Source of the DNA: Poecilobothrus nobilitatus
Lineage: Eukaryota; Arthropoda; Insecta; Diptera; Dolichopodidae
NCBI GenBank assembly: GCA_947095535.1
Contig: OX352774.1
Span: 179,240,200 to 179,304,199, forward strand
Length of the DNA: 64,000 bases
Direction of reading: 5' to 3'
Within the stretch, counting starts at the first letter, position 1. Each line of letters starts with the position of its first letter. The translations under genes were made by a program, and so were the position numbers. The notes under the pieces are model-generated. The model did no database searches. It worked only from the letters and a program-made list of their open reading frames with translations, and was not told the origin of the DNA. Below, in pieces: positions 1 through 13,039 of the stretch.

Positions 1-3000
1 ATTAATCTTTTTTCTTTACGTTCTGTTTTCTGAAGAACTTACCTCCCCTTCTCATCCCCTCTCCCCCCACCTTCATTCAATTAAAAAACCGCCTATTAAT
101 TGTGAATTGATAACCACAAAAAATAACTATACTTCCTTTCACCAAAAAAAAAAAAAAAAAAGAAAAAACAAAACAAAAAGTCTAAGGTAATTAAAGCTTA
201 TTTCACCATAAAGAAAAAAATTTAAATCGTACAATTTGTTAAAAAAAAAACAACGGAAGAAAAAATAAGGATCCAATATATATTTCAAAATCCTTGGAAT
301 ACTCAAGAAAATTCATATTAATTTTTTGTTTTATTTTGGTTTTTTTTGTTCTAAAGCTAATTAAAATCAGTATTTTCTAATTAAAAAGCTTAGAAAAATA
401 AAAACAAATCAAATTTGAATTGATAACAATGAAAATTCATCAACTTTCACATACACCTTAATTTTGTAATGCGTCGCGAAGGGGTATTGAAGAAATGGTA
501 GGGTAAATTTGAATATTTAAAGAAAATTGGAAAATTTTTATTTTTTTTTTTTTGAGAATTGCTAATCGTTAAATGAAAAAAATTAAAACGTTTTAAAGAC
601 CTTGATTCATCAATTCTAGTTTATTTAACACTGGTTACCTTTAACGGTATTGTGAAAAAAACAAACTTTCGTTTACATTTTTTTTTTTTTTTTTTTTGTA
701 CTTTAAGGATGACTGAAGTTTTAATTATAGACTTTTTTGTTCTGTACGAAGATCTACTTTTTCAGGTAATTTAATTGAAAAGTAGTAATAGATGGTGATT
801 TAATTAGAGGGTGAAAAATAAAAAAAAAAAAAAACAAATTATTTATTTTTATTTCTCAAATATTTATTGTACACGTTTAGGGGTAATTGGTAAAAACTTT
901 AATTTTTTTTTTGCTTAAGTTTTATTAAGTTAATAATTTATTAATTTCTAAAGTAATCATTATAGGGTTTAACCCTTTTATTATTTAAATGTTTATTCAA
1001 AAAGAATTAAAAGTTAAAAATAATAAGAATAAATTATTTTGTTGAAAGTTATTTATAATGGATGAAGTTTTCAAAGCTGAATCGGCAATTAACATCCTGG
1101 AAAAATATAAATTAATATAATACTAGTGTTCGACCTTCCCTCGAAATTCGAGATGTTTTAATAAGAAATTGCAATTCACGCAATCAATAACGAGATTTTT
1201 AAAATATACTCTATCAAATTTATATGATTTCTGAAAAGAATTTTTGTATTATTATTGTTTTTTTTTTTTATTTATACGTTGAACTCGAAATTTGAGGTTG
1301 TTTGATAAATAACTGTGATTAAACAACAATTAGCCGTAGCCAATATTTATAATTTTTTTTAATTTACTCTAAGTATTTGGTAGCCTTCAAAATAGCTTTA
1401 TTTATATTTGATTTTAATTCTCCATTTTGAGTTAAAAACGAAATAAGCATTTTTTTTTTATTTTATCATAAAGAAACTATATAAATATACAGTATACATG
1501 TATATAGTATATAGTTTCTTTATGATATATAGTATACATGTATATAGTATATAATTTCTTTATGATTCTATTTCAAATGTAAAAATACAATTTTCAATAA
1601 TTAATGCCTTTATGAATTTAAAATTTCTTTGCAAATGATATTTTTTGTAAAAACCCAGTTCAAACCCGGTATAATCTTTTAGAAGATGCCCCTGATTTAT
1701 TGAGTATTGGAAACTCAATATATATCTATTGTATATATTATAAGATGCATTTTATAAGATGTCTAAGATGGTAAATCATTGAGTAAAATGATTTTAAATG
1801 TCTATCATTTACAGATTAAATATTATGATATGTAAGAATTTATTTCGTTTATAATATAAAAAAAAAAAAAACCAAAAAAAAAAAAAAACAGAACTGAAGC
1901 GAACTTGCAAAATCAAAAAGCATCTATTAAGAACCTCGCACTATAGCACTGTACTAAACACTAACCTTGAATTTGTACGTTTATATTCAGTTATATTGTG
2001 AAATTCCTACTCCTACCTATTCCTACTATTACAAACTATATTTTAAAATTTTATTTATATAGCAAAAAACCAAAAAGCAAAATTTAAAATTTATCGGAAT
2101 AAAAGAGCGTCTTATTTGAATATGTATATTATAGGTATAGATTATACATACATATGTATACATAAGTATATTCTTTATATGGGTTTTTTATAAAAATGGA
2201 AAATTAATAATGAAAGTTAGAAAATTTTGGAAAAATATTGATATTGTAAGATGGCTGTACTGAATATTTGTCATTTAAAACAAAAAAAAAATGAAAGTCG
2301 GTTGGTAAATAATTGAGTAAAAGGGCTCAAATTTTTATAAAAACAGGACATTTAATTTTTTTCTAGTGAGTACTGTAGAATGTATTCATTTTAAATCTGT
2401 AGAACTACTCCATAACATGCTCACTTTTAAAAGTTATCAAAAATGCAAATCATCAATAACAAAACATCTATAACAAAACATCCCTTTAAAAAAAAAGGAG
2501 CATAAAAACTGATTTTAAAACTGAATTTAAAAATTTGTTAAAAAATGGTTAAACTTTTGTTTAAACATTTGTTTTTTTTTTAATTTCTTCGAATTATTAT
2601 TTATTGACTTTATTTTTCTTTTTATTTTAAAATAAATTTTTCGAAGCAGTCCTTCATACTTGCAAACATACGTTCAATAAGAAAATTTCAGTATTTTGTT
2701 TCGTTATTCCTTATATCTGGCTGTGATTCATTTTGCTTTCTTTTTTCTTTAGCTGTTTTTATTTATTTATTACCTTTCCCTTAAAAATTTAAAATTTTTT
2801 TTAAATGATTGTAAATTTCCTTTTTCTTCTTTTTTTTTTTTTGCTCGAAGAAAGTTTTGTAAATTCACGTTTTAAGGCTCATTCATTTAGAAGAAACATA
2901 CGTTCTTGGAAAAAACTTGAAAAACAACCAAAGTTTTTTGGTTTGTTAACTCTTTCAAAAATTGTTTTATTTTTTTGGTTTTTTTTTTTTCTTGTTTTCT

Positions 3001-5570
3001 TGTTATCTTTTTTTATATCTTAAAAAACGTATATAAGGCCTCTTTACAATAAAACAAAAATATACATTAGAAACATGTGTGCAGATTACGTAATGCCAGA
3101 AGCTTAGCCTGAAAAACAAAAAAAAACATAAAAAAAAAAAAAAACAAGTACCAACATGTAACTTTCCATTAAGGATTATCCAAAGATAATGATGAAATTT
3201 TTGGCTCTTATAATACTTTAAATACAAAAAAAAAATAAAAAAAAATCCGTGGGGGAATACGTCATGTATAATATGTACAAAAAAAAAAAAAAAATAAATA
3301 TATAAATAAAAGAAAAATAAAAAATTGAATGGATTTGAAAGTTTAACAAAATCTCAGTAAATTTTTTTAAGGCTTCTTACGTCAGGACGAACTTCAACCA
3401 AAAACAAAAAAAAAACAGGAGAGTGGGTTTAATATGATAATAGATTTTTTATTTATTTAAAAAATTTAAAATAAAAACTGATATTAAAAGATTTTTCATG
3501 AATATTTTCTTCGTTTTCTGACAGATATAAGAAAAATGTCCATTGGAAGTTTAATCGAAATCAATATAACTAACATGTTCTTTGACTATAAATTTCGTAT
3601 TAATAATCAGAATTTTTATAACGTATCAAGCTCGGTTAAGAAGCTTTTTTTTGGTATGAAAAAGTACGAATACAATAAATACAATTGATTTACTATATAG
3701 TAAGTAATTTTGTTAAAGGATTGTTAAAGCAGTTCTCCGGAAAAATTGGAAAAAGTCTTTCAATTTTAGTTATTTTATTTAAGGTTACGGTTGAAAAGCA
3801 TTTATTTTTTTGATATACCTAATATTAGTTTCAGTATTGAGTTCTGTTTTCTATGTAGAAGAAATATGGGTGATTTTGTACAATTCTTTCACATGGCGAA
3901 GACGTACATAAGAGCGTTACTGTAGATCATTTGTGGAAAAGAAGATCACTGTTGTTTCTCACCTTTAATTTTAATTTCCCACTTATTAGTAGTGATCTCT
4001 AATATTCGAAAAATCATTCTATAAATTTGTAACAATATTAGGACGATTCAGTGAGGATACTTATAGAGTACCATTGCCTTCATACAGAGTATTTTGATAG
4101 TTAGAAGGTTTTGGAATGTGTTGAAGATGAATATGTTGTAAATAACTGTTGTGGTAGAGTAGAGTTTTGCAGTACTCCTATAATAATTCTGTTATCTAGT
4201 ATATATTGAATCTACATGGTCAAACAATCAATCCGGTAGGTTTGTCATACATCTTTATGAGAACTTTATTGTGAAAATTTTCTAAAAATAATCTAGAAAA
4301 AGAAAAAAATACTGAATTGATTAATTTTTTTCACAAATTATGAAGTCAAATTGATTATTAATATTATGCGAATAAAAACGTAACTTAAGATTTGTAATCT
4401 TTTTCTCTAACAAACAGTTAAAAAGAAAAAAGAAAAAAAAACTTTATCATAATGACAAAATTCCTAGTTAAGTTCAGAAATTTTTTCACAATGCCATTTT
4501 TTATTAAACTTTTTTCTTTTGGTATATTATTCCAAGTTGAAAATTAGCTAAAACTTCAAATAAAACATAAACAAAAACGGAAAAAAAAACAAAAAACAAA
4601 AAAATTGAATAAAGGAAAAAGACAAAAACAAAAAAAATTCGGGAAGAGAACTAATAATAAAGAAGTGGCACGAAATAAGGGTAATTAAAATCACAAGTAA
4701 GGAATTTTTTAATCTTTTCTTTTCTTTTTTACTTTAGCCTCTGGAAAATTCTTACATATTAAAAAGGAATTTCCAATTAAAATGGTTTATTTTTTTTTTA
4801 TTTTTTGTATCTTTTTTTCCCCTATTGTAACTTTCTGCTTTTTTTCGCGATTTATTTTCAAATAATGAAAAACTGTGTATATATGAAAATTTAAAATAAG
4901 AATACTGTAGGGGTTAAGTTCTATATGTATTTAAAAAATGGTGAGTTATTTTCTTTTTAGGGAATGGTTGTGAAAAATCGAAAAGATAAAAGTATGAAAA
5001 TTTTTAATTTTAAAAGTAAATGAAAAACAAAATTAGGTACTGACTAGGTACATAGAACAGAAGGCCAGGAGAATAATGTTTTACAAGAACAAATATTTAT
5101 TACATAATGATGTCAACAGAAAAAAAAAAAAAAACAAAACGAAAAAATGGGTATACCTACTGTATAAGACGAAGTTTCTTTTCAAGTTTTCTTATTTTTT
5201 AAACATTAAAAGTATCTGTTTTTTTTTTTTTTATTATCTTGATTTCTAATTTACTGTGTTTTGATTTACTTCACTTCGTTGTTTTGTTTTCTTCTAGTTT
5301 ATACAGTAGATACAGTTTTTTTTTTTGGTATTTCAATAATGAGATTTTTCGGGAACAAAAAAAAAATTAAAAGAAAGTTTAAAAGAAAATGTTTATTATT
5401 TAAAAGAATTTGAGAAAAATTACTTCAGGATATGCCAAATTTCTAATTAAAATGCTGATTATTGAAAGAGTTAATGTTTCCATAAATGTTTTATAGGTAT
5501 ATGGTATTTCATAGATATATGGTAGTTTTCCTTTTACTGTAAGTTATGGGAAATCGATTGGTATCTTTTA
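1..5570. other. AT-rich stretch without a gene
   Basis: No reading frame here resembles a protein. Short ORFs, such as those near 2.8-3.2 kb, are low-complexity F/K/L runs made by poly(T)/poly(A) tracts (for example 142-160, 679-697, 3122-3144, 3280-3293). The block at about 3.84-4.26 kb is less AT-biased and could be an old repeat, but I recognised nothing in six frames. The only clear structure is the palindromic tandem repeat at 1465-1570, listed separately. Confidence 0.7.
1465..1570. repeat. Palindromic 40-bp tandem repeat
   Basis: Two 40-bp units, 1491-1530 and 1531-1570, differ at only a few bases. Each contains AGTATACATGTATATAGTAT and then a TTTCTTTATGAT segment. An inverted partner of that last segment, ATCATAAAGAAACTATATA at 1465-1483, lies upstream. 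The first unit can therefore fold into a hairpin with a stem of about 19 bp. It looks like a small fold-back that later duplicated in tandem. Confidence 0.75.
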
Positions 5571-5629
5571 AGATTAATTGAAATATTTTTTTTTAAATTG
5601 AGTTGTATAATTTTAACTTATGAAGCCTT

Positions 5630-6165
5630 CCCCACACTGATGTAGTTTTTCTTACGGTACCGGCGAGAATACTTTTTTTTTACGAGGGATGGTGGAAAAC
5701 ATCAAAAGTCACTGAAAGTCACTGCACGAGGTTCCTCTGAGTAGTGTTGGAGTCTAACCAACCAAAACTACCCCCTTTAAAACCAAACTTTAAGATGAGT
5801 CTTTTAATACATAATAATTAATGTCCAGCTTGGCTTTGGGGAAAAGGATGAGGGAAGGATTTCTTGGGAAATTGGATTTAGGATAATTGGAATTATGTAG
5901 GATGAAGGGGAAAAATGTAAATAGTTATTTTGAAGAAGAATGTTAATTTTCTTTTTGAATTTCGCTATATCGTACACAAATGAATTACCAACTTTTGGGA
6001 ACACATGTGCAGGCATAAGGTTCCATAAACGCGACGTGCGCATGACAAACGAACTTCCGAATGCTGTTTTGCGCCATCTTGATAGTTCGACAGTGTATGG
6101 GTGGACATGTTGCACTCCTCGTTTCACATTGGAAAACTTTGAGTGGAGGCATCAATTGTTTAATT
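5630..6165 (-). pseudogene. LINE C-terminal fragment with 3' UTR (CR1/L2/Jockey-like)
   Basis: On the minus strand the reading frame ending at 5804 encodes a segment running from HPYTVELSRWRKTAF to MRTSRLWNLMPAHVFP. This is the conserved C-terminal stretch found after the reverse transcriptase in many non-LTR retrotransposons (family consensus roughly HPFTV-LPR-RT-F-SSF-RT-LWN-LP--VFP), followed by a lysine-rich end. No RT catalytic motif is present, so the copy is 5'-truncated near 6165. A stop in this frame just upstream of the fragment, and homologous-looking sequence continuing in another frame, suggest decay. The GC-richer sequence at 5630-5800 lies downstream on the minus strand and is probably the element's 3' UTR. 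Assignment to the CR1/L2 versus Jockey side is uncertain. Plus-strand ORFs over the same interval are shadows. Confidence 0.6.
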
Positions 6166-6239
6166 TCTTTGGAACAGCTGTTCATCCCTACAAGGTATCT
6201 ATAACATACTTAAGTAGAATACTAAGAATAATTAATTAA

Positions 6240-9100
6240 AAAAATTTTTGATTTATATCATAATATTTGATTTATAATAATAATTGAAAAAATTTCCAAA
6301 AACCGATATTATTTTATTCATTTTTTTTTTTTTTGTATTTTTAGTCTTCATTCGATAAATCGTATAATATGAAATAATTTGTTACTAACTCAATTACTTT
6401 TTCAACTGTATTCTCTATTTTCTCCTTCGTTATGATTATTTATTTTTAAAAACAAAAATTATTGATATTATAATCGGAAATCGCATGAAAATTGCTGTCA
6501 GTACCCGATGTGGGCATATATTAAGCCGCCATGCAATAATATTTTGGGGAAGAAAAACACACTGCTACCGTACAAAAACAAAATGAGCTGGTCTGGGCAA
6601 AACTTAAAACACAATCAATATAAAAATAACTTTTTATATTATGACATTATAAAAATAAGCTTTAAATAAAAAACCTTATTATTATACTATTGTAGAAAGT
6701 TTTTTTAATATGATAAATCAAGATCAAATACAGCGACACAAAGAAAGATTTTCAAAGAAAATTTGAAACGTATATAAATATCATACTTACAATATTCTGT
6801 AAGGACTAAGAAACAAAACTAATAATTTTTTTTTTTTTTTGTATAATAGAACAATTTTAATAAAAAAAGGACTTAAATCAAAAATAGAATTATGTGTAAA
6901 TGGGTGTAAATCAAAAATAGAATTAAAATGAAACATTTTTACATATTGTACATATTTTGTTTTTAAAGATTTCTTTGGATTTTTTTTTCACTCCCACTAA
7001 ATTGGTGTTATTTTTAAAATGCACCAATTACAAAAACAAATTTTTTTTTTTTTTACTATTTGATTATTTTGTTATTTTTCATTTATGTAACTACATACAG
7101 ACATAATATTTTCTATTTTTTTCAAGTCGTTTTTTTCTTTTAATTTGTTCAAATAAAAGTTATAAGTTTCAATATTTAATTTTTTTTTTTCTTTTATAAA
7201 ATAAAAAAAATTATAGAAAATAAAATGTTGGCAAATTTTATAAAACTGAATTACAAAAAAAATAATAACAACACCCATATACAACCAATCAATACTTAAA
7301 GTAATAAAGACTTAGTATTAAAATTGAAAAGGAAAAGACCAACAGCCATAATATGTATTATAAAAATACACATCCACATACAAACTACATATAAACCACA
7401 TAACCGTAAAATGTCAAATAACAGTATGTGGTATACTTAAATAATATTTTTTTTTATTTTGTATTATTTTTTTTTCTGGTATCGTAATAAAATTTTTACC
7501 TATCAACTTGATTCAAACAATGTAAACATTAAACCTACCTGTAAAAATGTATTTAAAAAGTTGATCTCACACCAATGATATGAAAAAATAAAAAAAAAAA
7601 AAAAATGCTATAACTATTTTTATTTTAACGTGCCACCATCATTTTTACCTTTTCCAATTTAGAGAGTGAGGGTGAATTAGTGCGAATCAAAAATTATGTC
7701 AACAAAGAACAAAAACCAAAACAAAAAAAAAAAAAAATAAACGTAAAAGTTTGTGCTTTGACGTTAGATTAGGCGCTTAGAAAGGTTTTATGATTGCTGA
7801 TTGATATTTGCTTTTTCTTGTTGGTTTTTCTTTTGTTTTTTTTTTTTGGTTTTGATTTTTGATTCTTTTTCAATTTTGACGTCTCACTTTTTACAACATT
7901 TTTAAAAACTTTTATTTTTACTCTTTTTATTACGGTTTTATATTGAGGTTTTTTCTTTTTTGCTTTTTACAGTTCTTTTTGGTTACAGTTAAAGTATTTG
8001 TATGATTTTCTTCTATTTTTTTCTTCTATTTACCAATTTGAATGATTATTTTTGTTTTTACTATACTTTTGATTGGTTTGTTTTCTTCATATTCATTTTT
8101 TTTTTGTTTTGTTCCATCTACAGTTATATTTTTATATTTATATTTTTAGTTTACTATATTTGTGATATTTCTTGAAGGGGTATAATAACATGCTAAATTA
8201 CAATTTTAAGACTTTTTTTTTTTTTTTTTTGAATTATTTGAAAAGGATTAACTATAATAATAATATAATCCTTGAAACTTTTGAATAACAAAAAAAGATG
8301 AAGAAAATGTCCTATTTAAATGGAAATAAATTTAACTATTCAGTAATAATTATGGATATAATTACAGACAAAAATAACTGTAAAAATAACAATATAAATA
8401 ATAACTAATTAGTTTTATTACAATTGTAATAAAAAAAAAAACCGTATTGAATGAATTTGGTAAAAAATAATTGATAAATCAACAAGTTTCTGTTTTGTAT
8501 GTTAAAATAATTACAAAATGTCAAATATTATGTTAAAATGTGACATTAATAAAAATGCAAGTATCTACAATTTAAATTAATATAATTATGTATATAAAAA
8601 CATAAATATCATAATATTATTTGTCAATATTAATATTAATGTTGATTTTAATTATATTTATTAAATAATTTCAAATAAAATTTTTAAATAACAAATCAAC
8701 TTAAAATAAACAAAATTAGTCTCAATTTTTATGCTAATTAAAGAGAAGAATCGAAAAAAAAAATATAAAACATTTATTAAAACTAGAATAATATTGTACT
8801 TACTTATAATAATATTGTAAATAATACTTTTCAAATGTCAAATAATTATTAATTTATCAAATATAAAATAAAATAAAAGCACATTTTTTTTTTTTTTAAA
8901 CTTTATTTTACTCCTTTTAACATTCTTAAATTATCTTAGCCTATAAATGTTTAAAAAAACAGCTTTTTTTTTATATATAATTTAATTAACATTTAAACTT
9001 ATCCTATCGTTTTTATTGTTAATTTTATTAATAATTTTATATTTAGTAATAATTTTAGTAATATTGCAATTTAGCAATTTTTTTTTTTAATATTCAATTT
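6240..9100. other. AT-rich stretch without a gene
   Basis: I see no recognisable gene. The block has many T and A runs, for example 6323-6334, 6826-6840, 7592-7605 and 8214-8230. A small GC-richer patch at about 6480-6610 gives a weak RING-finger-like translation, discussed under rejected items. Nothing else stands out. Confidence 0.65.
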
Positions 9101-9228
9101 TGGAAAAATTCAGAGTATTAAAACCAAATATCTGTTTTTTTTAATATAAAACCTTAACCTAACTTAGTCTAACTTAAAATACTTAACCTAGCTAAAAATA
9201 TAGTTTTGTATATAATACTTAATGCTAA

Positions 9229-9895
9229 TTAATTAGAGTTATCTAACCAACAATAGTTTTTCTTTAATGATTTGTCTTTTTCTGGTATAGACATATCATA
9301 TTTTAAATTTACTCCGTTAATTTTGCGCGGGTGGAAATCTATAACCTTACATGTAGTCCTTCTATTATAGTGATATAATAGAGGGACATGGTTTTGGTTT
9401 TGGATGTAACCTTTTTGATCTAAAAAGATGAAGTGCTCAGGGACAATGAAACCGGTGAGCAAAGTCTTTTTAATGTGCTCCTCATTGTGGTAGAATATAT
9501 GAGATATTAAACCATTTTCTGAAGTATTTTGTGCTCTATCATAGTGATTTCGAACTAATTTTATTATAAAATTATCGATTCTTATGATTTGGGATTCCTT
9601 GTACAGATATTTGTTTGAATAATAATATTTGTAGTCGGATTCGGGCTTTCTATTAATATTAGTACATACTCTTAAGCACTTTATTTCATATTTACGTAAT
9701 ATTTCCATTAAACTTACACTAATGTTGTACCATATTGGTGCACCATATACAAGTGTTGGCCTTATTAGTGTTTGATAACAAATTATTTTAACTCTTTTAC
9801 TAATGTTTTTATTGTAAAATAGTTTTTTGGCTGCCATAAAGGCTTTGTTACTATTTGATATAATATGCTTTGTGTGATTAATTTAGCACATTCAG
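9229..9895 (-). pseudogene. LINE reverse transcriptase C-terminal fragment
   Basis: A 202-codon open frame (minus, 9229-9837) begins inside the post-RT region of a Jockey-superfamily LINE. It carries the hallmark IRPTLVYGAPIWYN, then a basic helical stretch, then a C-terminus with PEHFIFLDQKGYI, HVPLLYHYNRR and a final WLDNSN. Codons upstream of the first ATG still read in frame to a stop near 9893, so the ATG is not a biological start and the copy is 5'-truncated. Palm motifs such as FADD are absent. The last 65 residues are clearly related to the fragment at 38550-38780, but the two are too different to be one recent family. After the stop, short AGGTTAAG-like motifs occur, as they do in the 38.8 kb copy. 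It would have supplied RT for target-primed reverse transcription, but this copy cannot. Confidence 0.8.
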
Positions 9896-9992
9896 CATAT
9901 TATTTTCTCTTATAATAAGTATAAAATATTAATTAGGTTAAATTTCGCCTGAAAGTATGCACTTTATTTTAACTAGATGAAAATTTGTAATA

Positions 9993-10269
9993 GGAGCTTC
10001 GGTAGCCTAGTGGGTAGGGGTGTGGCGTATTAACTGAAGGAGTGTGGGTTGGATCCCTGCACAGGTCGTAAGTGTTTTTTTTTACACCCTCCCCCTCACT
10101 CCCTTACGACCAATTATAATGTAAATATATAGCATATAATATAAACAAAATAAATAATATTAGTATATAATTTAATAATAGTATAAAAACCTATAATGGC
10201 CTTAGTAGCCGATGGTTCAATAATATTGCATTACATTTATGTATGTAATATTAATATAAATAAATAAAT
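9993..10269 (+). mobile_element. tRNA-derived SINE, family S1, complete copy
   Basis: The head has a Pol III box A-like TAGCCTAGTGGGTAG (near 10003) and a box B-like GGGTTGGATCCCTGC (near 10046), spaced as in tRNA genes. Next comes an inverted pair, GGTCGTAAG and CTTACGACC (about 10063-10110). After an AT-rich body comes the tail, which includes ATGGCCTTAGTAGCCGATGG (10196-10215) and ends in AAATAAATAAATAAAT. The copy is bracketed by a 12-bp imperfect target-site duplication, AAATTTGTAATA (9981-9992) and AAATTTGTTATA (10270-10281). That fits LINE-driven insertion and a nearly complete copy. It lies about 100 bp from the LINE fragment at 9229-9895, in the opposite orientation. Confidence 0.85.
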
Positions 10270-10281
10270 AAATTTGTTATA

Positions 10282-12530
10282 TTTTCGATATTTCGATTTC
10301 TGAATGGTTTAATTCATACTTACATGGCATATATATTTATATATATAAATAACTAAATAAATAAATAAGTGTGATATATATATTATAATTCTACTTAAAA
10401 AGTTAACATTTTCAAAATTAGGTTAATAGACTTTTTATTATGTAGATGTTATATAGATGTTTTTTCGTTTAATGACGTCATATTTAAATATAAATTTTTC
10501 AAATTAAAAAAGTTTATAATTTTCTTTTGAAATGTATTTTAAAATTATAATTAATTATAGTATTTTTAAATATTATGAGTAGGTATATGACAAAGTTTTA
10601 AAAATATTGGTAAAATTTTTTTAATTTGCCATTAAATTTTTAATCAAAAAAATCCATTAACAAGAATATTGTGTTGTTTTATTTTTAGATTTTATAATAT
10701 AATACATAATAATATTTTTATATTGCTGAATATAAATAATTTTATAAATAAAAAATATAAATTTAAAAAATATATATATAATTTACCTAGCAGCCGAACC
10801 AGATATTATTATTATTTTGCTAATGTGTAATATCAAATGTCAAATTACTATATGTGTGACGTATGTGGCATTTTTGCTATCAAGAGATTTCATTATTTTA
10901 TTAATTTTAAAAAATTATTTTTGTTTAATTTATTTTCAATTTTTTTATTAAATAAAATTAAATATAGTATAAAAATTATTTGATTTAAAATTGAAAATGA
11001 AACACTTAACAACATTATTATGTCGGAAGAAAAAACTTATGACATGAATGTTGCGAATTACTTTTTTTTAGTTTTCGTCATTTTAAAATATATGAAATGT
11101 CAAAATACTAGGTGAATTACAAGCTAGAAAAATATCAATCTAGTAGAAATAATTGTTCAGAAAAGACAGAAGATCATATTGTCGAAAATGTTCATGAATT
11201 TGTGAATTATCTTGTTACAACTATCTGATCTGGTCGAAGGGTTATTGTAGAAAATTTAATTATTTCATAAATTGATTTAAGTATTTTAAATACAAACATT
11301 TTATTTGGTATAAATAACGGAATCTAGGCTTAATTTTGTATTATAACAAAATATGCCACAAACGGTTTAGTACTATGTAGAAATTTAATTCTTTTTGGAA
11401 CACGAACAAAATTGAGCAAATTGAACTTTAAGCAAGATTTATTTTCAGACTATTAATACTATCCCTATCAATCAATTAGGTGTATATGTATTATATGAGG
11501 AAATCTAAAGATGGATCTTAAGATGTTTTAATGGAATTAAATTTTTGATTAATTGTTAATTTCTACATCATATAATTTTTTTTTTAATGCATTTCTCTGC
11601 CACATAAATGTGGATAGGGCACAGCCTTTCCTGTTCAGGCGTGGTTGTACATGTCCCAAGAGGGAATAAGCCCCCCCATATAATTAATATGAATAGATAC
11701 TTATTTGGATAACTTTAATCAAATTTACTATAAGATAATAAAAAATAAGTTTTTAAAATTTACAGGATGAAGTGTTTTTTTTTTTTTTTTTTCTGTTTTT
11801 CCAAATTTTCAAATCACAAATATGATTATTATTCTGTATTTCTTTTACAATTTACTTTTTCGTACTCATTTTGTTTTTTTTTATCAAATTTTTTTTTAAC
11901 AATTCCTACACTCTTATTTTATTTATACTATGTTTAAATATTACAATATTTTTCTACCTTTTAATATGCAGATCTTAGATAGATATCTCTTTTCACATTT
12001 ATTTCATATTTTTTTTTTATTTTTTATTATATATTCTTTTTTTTTCTATTTCCTTTTAACTATCTATCATATTTGTGTGCTTTTATTTCCGGCTACAAAA
12101 AAAAAAGTGTTTTATTTTTTTTTTTTTATCTCAGATTTATTTGCATATCGTATCGCTTTTATTGGATCTTCAAATACACAAAAAAAAGTCAAAGTTTGTA
12201 TTTTAATATTAAAAAAAAGTATTTGTACCACCACAAAATACGGTACGGGTATTAGTGAATATTTTTTTTCCTTTGAATAAAAAAAAAAAACAAATAATTA
12301 CACTTTTAACTGACATAGAATTTAAGTTTAGGTTACATATCCTTTTTAAGATGTTCCTACACAATACTTTTTATTTCAAGTAACGGGTTTTTTTGATAAA
12401 AAACGGATTTTGCTGCTTCTAGAAGACTACAAAATATTTTAAATTCTGGATATCTATGAAAAAAAAATCTAAGTAATTTTTTTGTAATTTCTTTTTGAAT
12501 ATTTTTGAATTTCGTATCCTTTGTTTAAAT
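10282..12530. other. AT-rich stretch with one half-SINE
   Basis: Apart from the S2 SINE fragment at 11589-11690, this block is AT-rich unique-looking sequence with poly(T) tracts (for example 11776-11792). ORFs at 11930-12280 are F/K-rich low-complexity translations without family resemblance. Confidence 0.6.
11589..11690 (-). mobile_element. SINE family S2, 3' half only
   Basis: Reversed, this matches the 3' half of the complete S2 copy at 63663-63850. It has the CCCC run where CTTACGAC should follow (degenerate here), then CCTGAACAGGAAAGGCTGTG and ACATTTATGTGGCAGAGAAA, ending at a poly(A) tract that appears as T-rich DNA at 11578-11586. The tRNA-like head is missing, so this is a 5'-truncated copy. 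Confidence 0.75.
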
Positions 12531-12539
12531 CATTTTTGA

Positions 12540-13030
12540 AACATCGTTGGTCTAGAATAAGAATTTCACATATGCTTCCAATATTACATTGTTCTTATTT
12601 CAAAACGTTTTGATTCCGTCAAATGTCCAGTTCACGGTCATAGCTTTATGGAATACGATAAAAATATGGGCATACTTAAACAAAATGTAAGAATAAAAGT
12701 ACCAGACGGGTAGAATAATAACGCTATATCTTCTTACATTAACCCATCTTGTACCATTACATGATTTCAAAGTAATAGCTGTATAGATAGGTTTAAGCCT
12801 TCATCTTTTGAGATTGTTAAATGAGAACAAAAAAATTTTGAAAACTGAACCAGATTTTTAGATGGAATGTATAAAAAAAACACACGACCGATCTCTAAAA
12901 TTGGTATTTCAAGTGAATCCAACAAAACGATTAGATTAAGAACAACAGTTAAGGCGTCATGAGAGTTTTATATTATTAGGAACTCTTTCGACGAACCCTC
13001 CGTCAACATTACGGAAGAAAAAAATATATA
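12540..13030 (+). pseudogene. Decayed transposon-type gene resembling DUF7869 proteins
   Basis: One plus-strand frame reads FDSVKCPVHGHSFMEYDKN then MGILKQNVRIKVPDG before a stop (12611-12707). Further on, other frames give FKPSSFEIVK, FLDGMYKKNTRPISKIG and NKTIRLRTTVKASWE. In the same order these resemble a conserved block of the large insect protein family annotated as DUF7869 (family name from memory), where a GHS motif precedes D-R/K-D-x-x, then PSPFE and Y-K/R-K...RPI segments. That family is mostly linked to mobile elements. Here there are at least two stops or frameshifts, so it is a dead copy. The block is distinctly less AT-biased than its surroundings, as expected for former coding DNA. 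No boundaries or terminal repeats were found. Confidence 0.5.
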
Positions 13031-13039
13031 TAATAGCTA

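Noticed and set aside
6480..6610. A translation with STRCGHILSRHAIIFW and HCYRTKTK that looks like a RING finger.
   Set aside because: Most zinc-binding cysteines are replaced, there is a stop soon after and no upstream C-x-x-C. Chance or an unrecognisably old fragment.
9993..10075. A functional tRNA gene.
   Set aside because: Boxes A and B are present but the sequence lacks a pairable acceptor stem, continues into a SINE body and tail, and has several copies with target-site duplications.
11930..12280. A 116-codon plus-strand ORF as a membrane protein.
   Set aside because: Hydrophobicity comes from TTT/TTA codons in poly(T)-rich DNA. No conserved motif, and comparable ORFs appear over many other T tracts.
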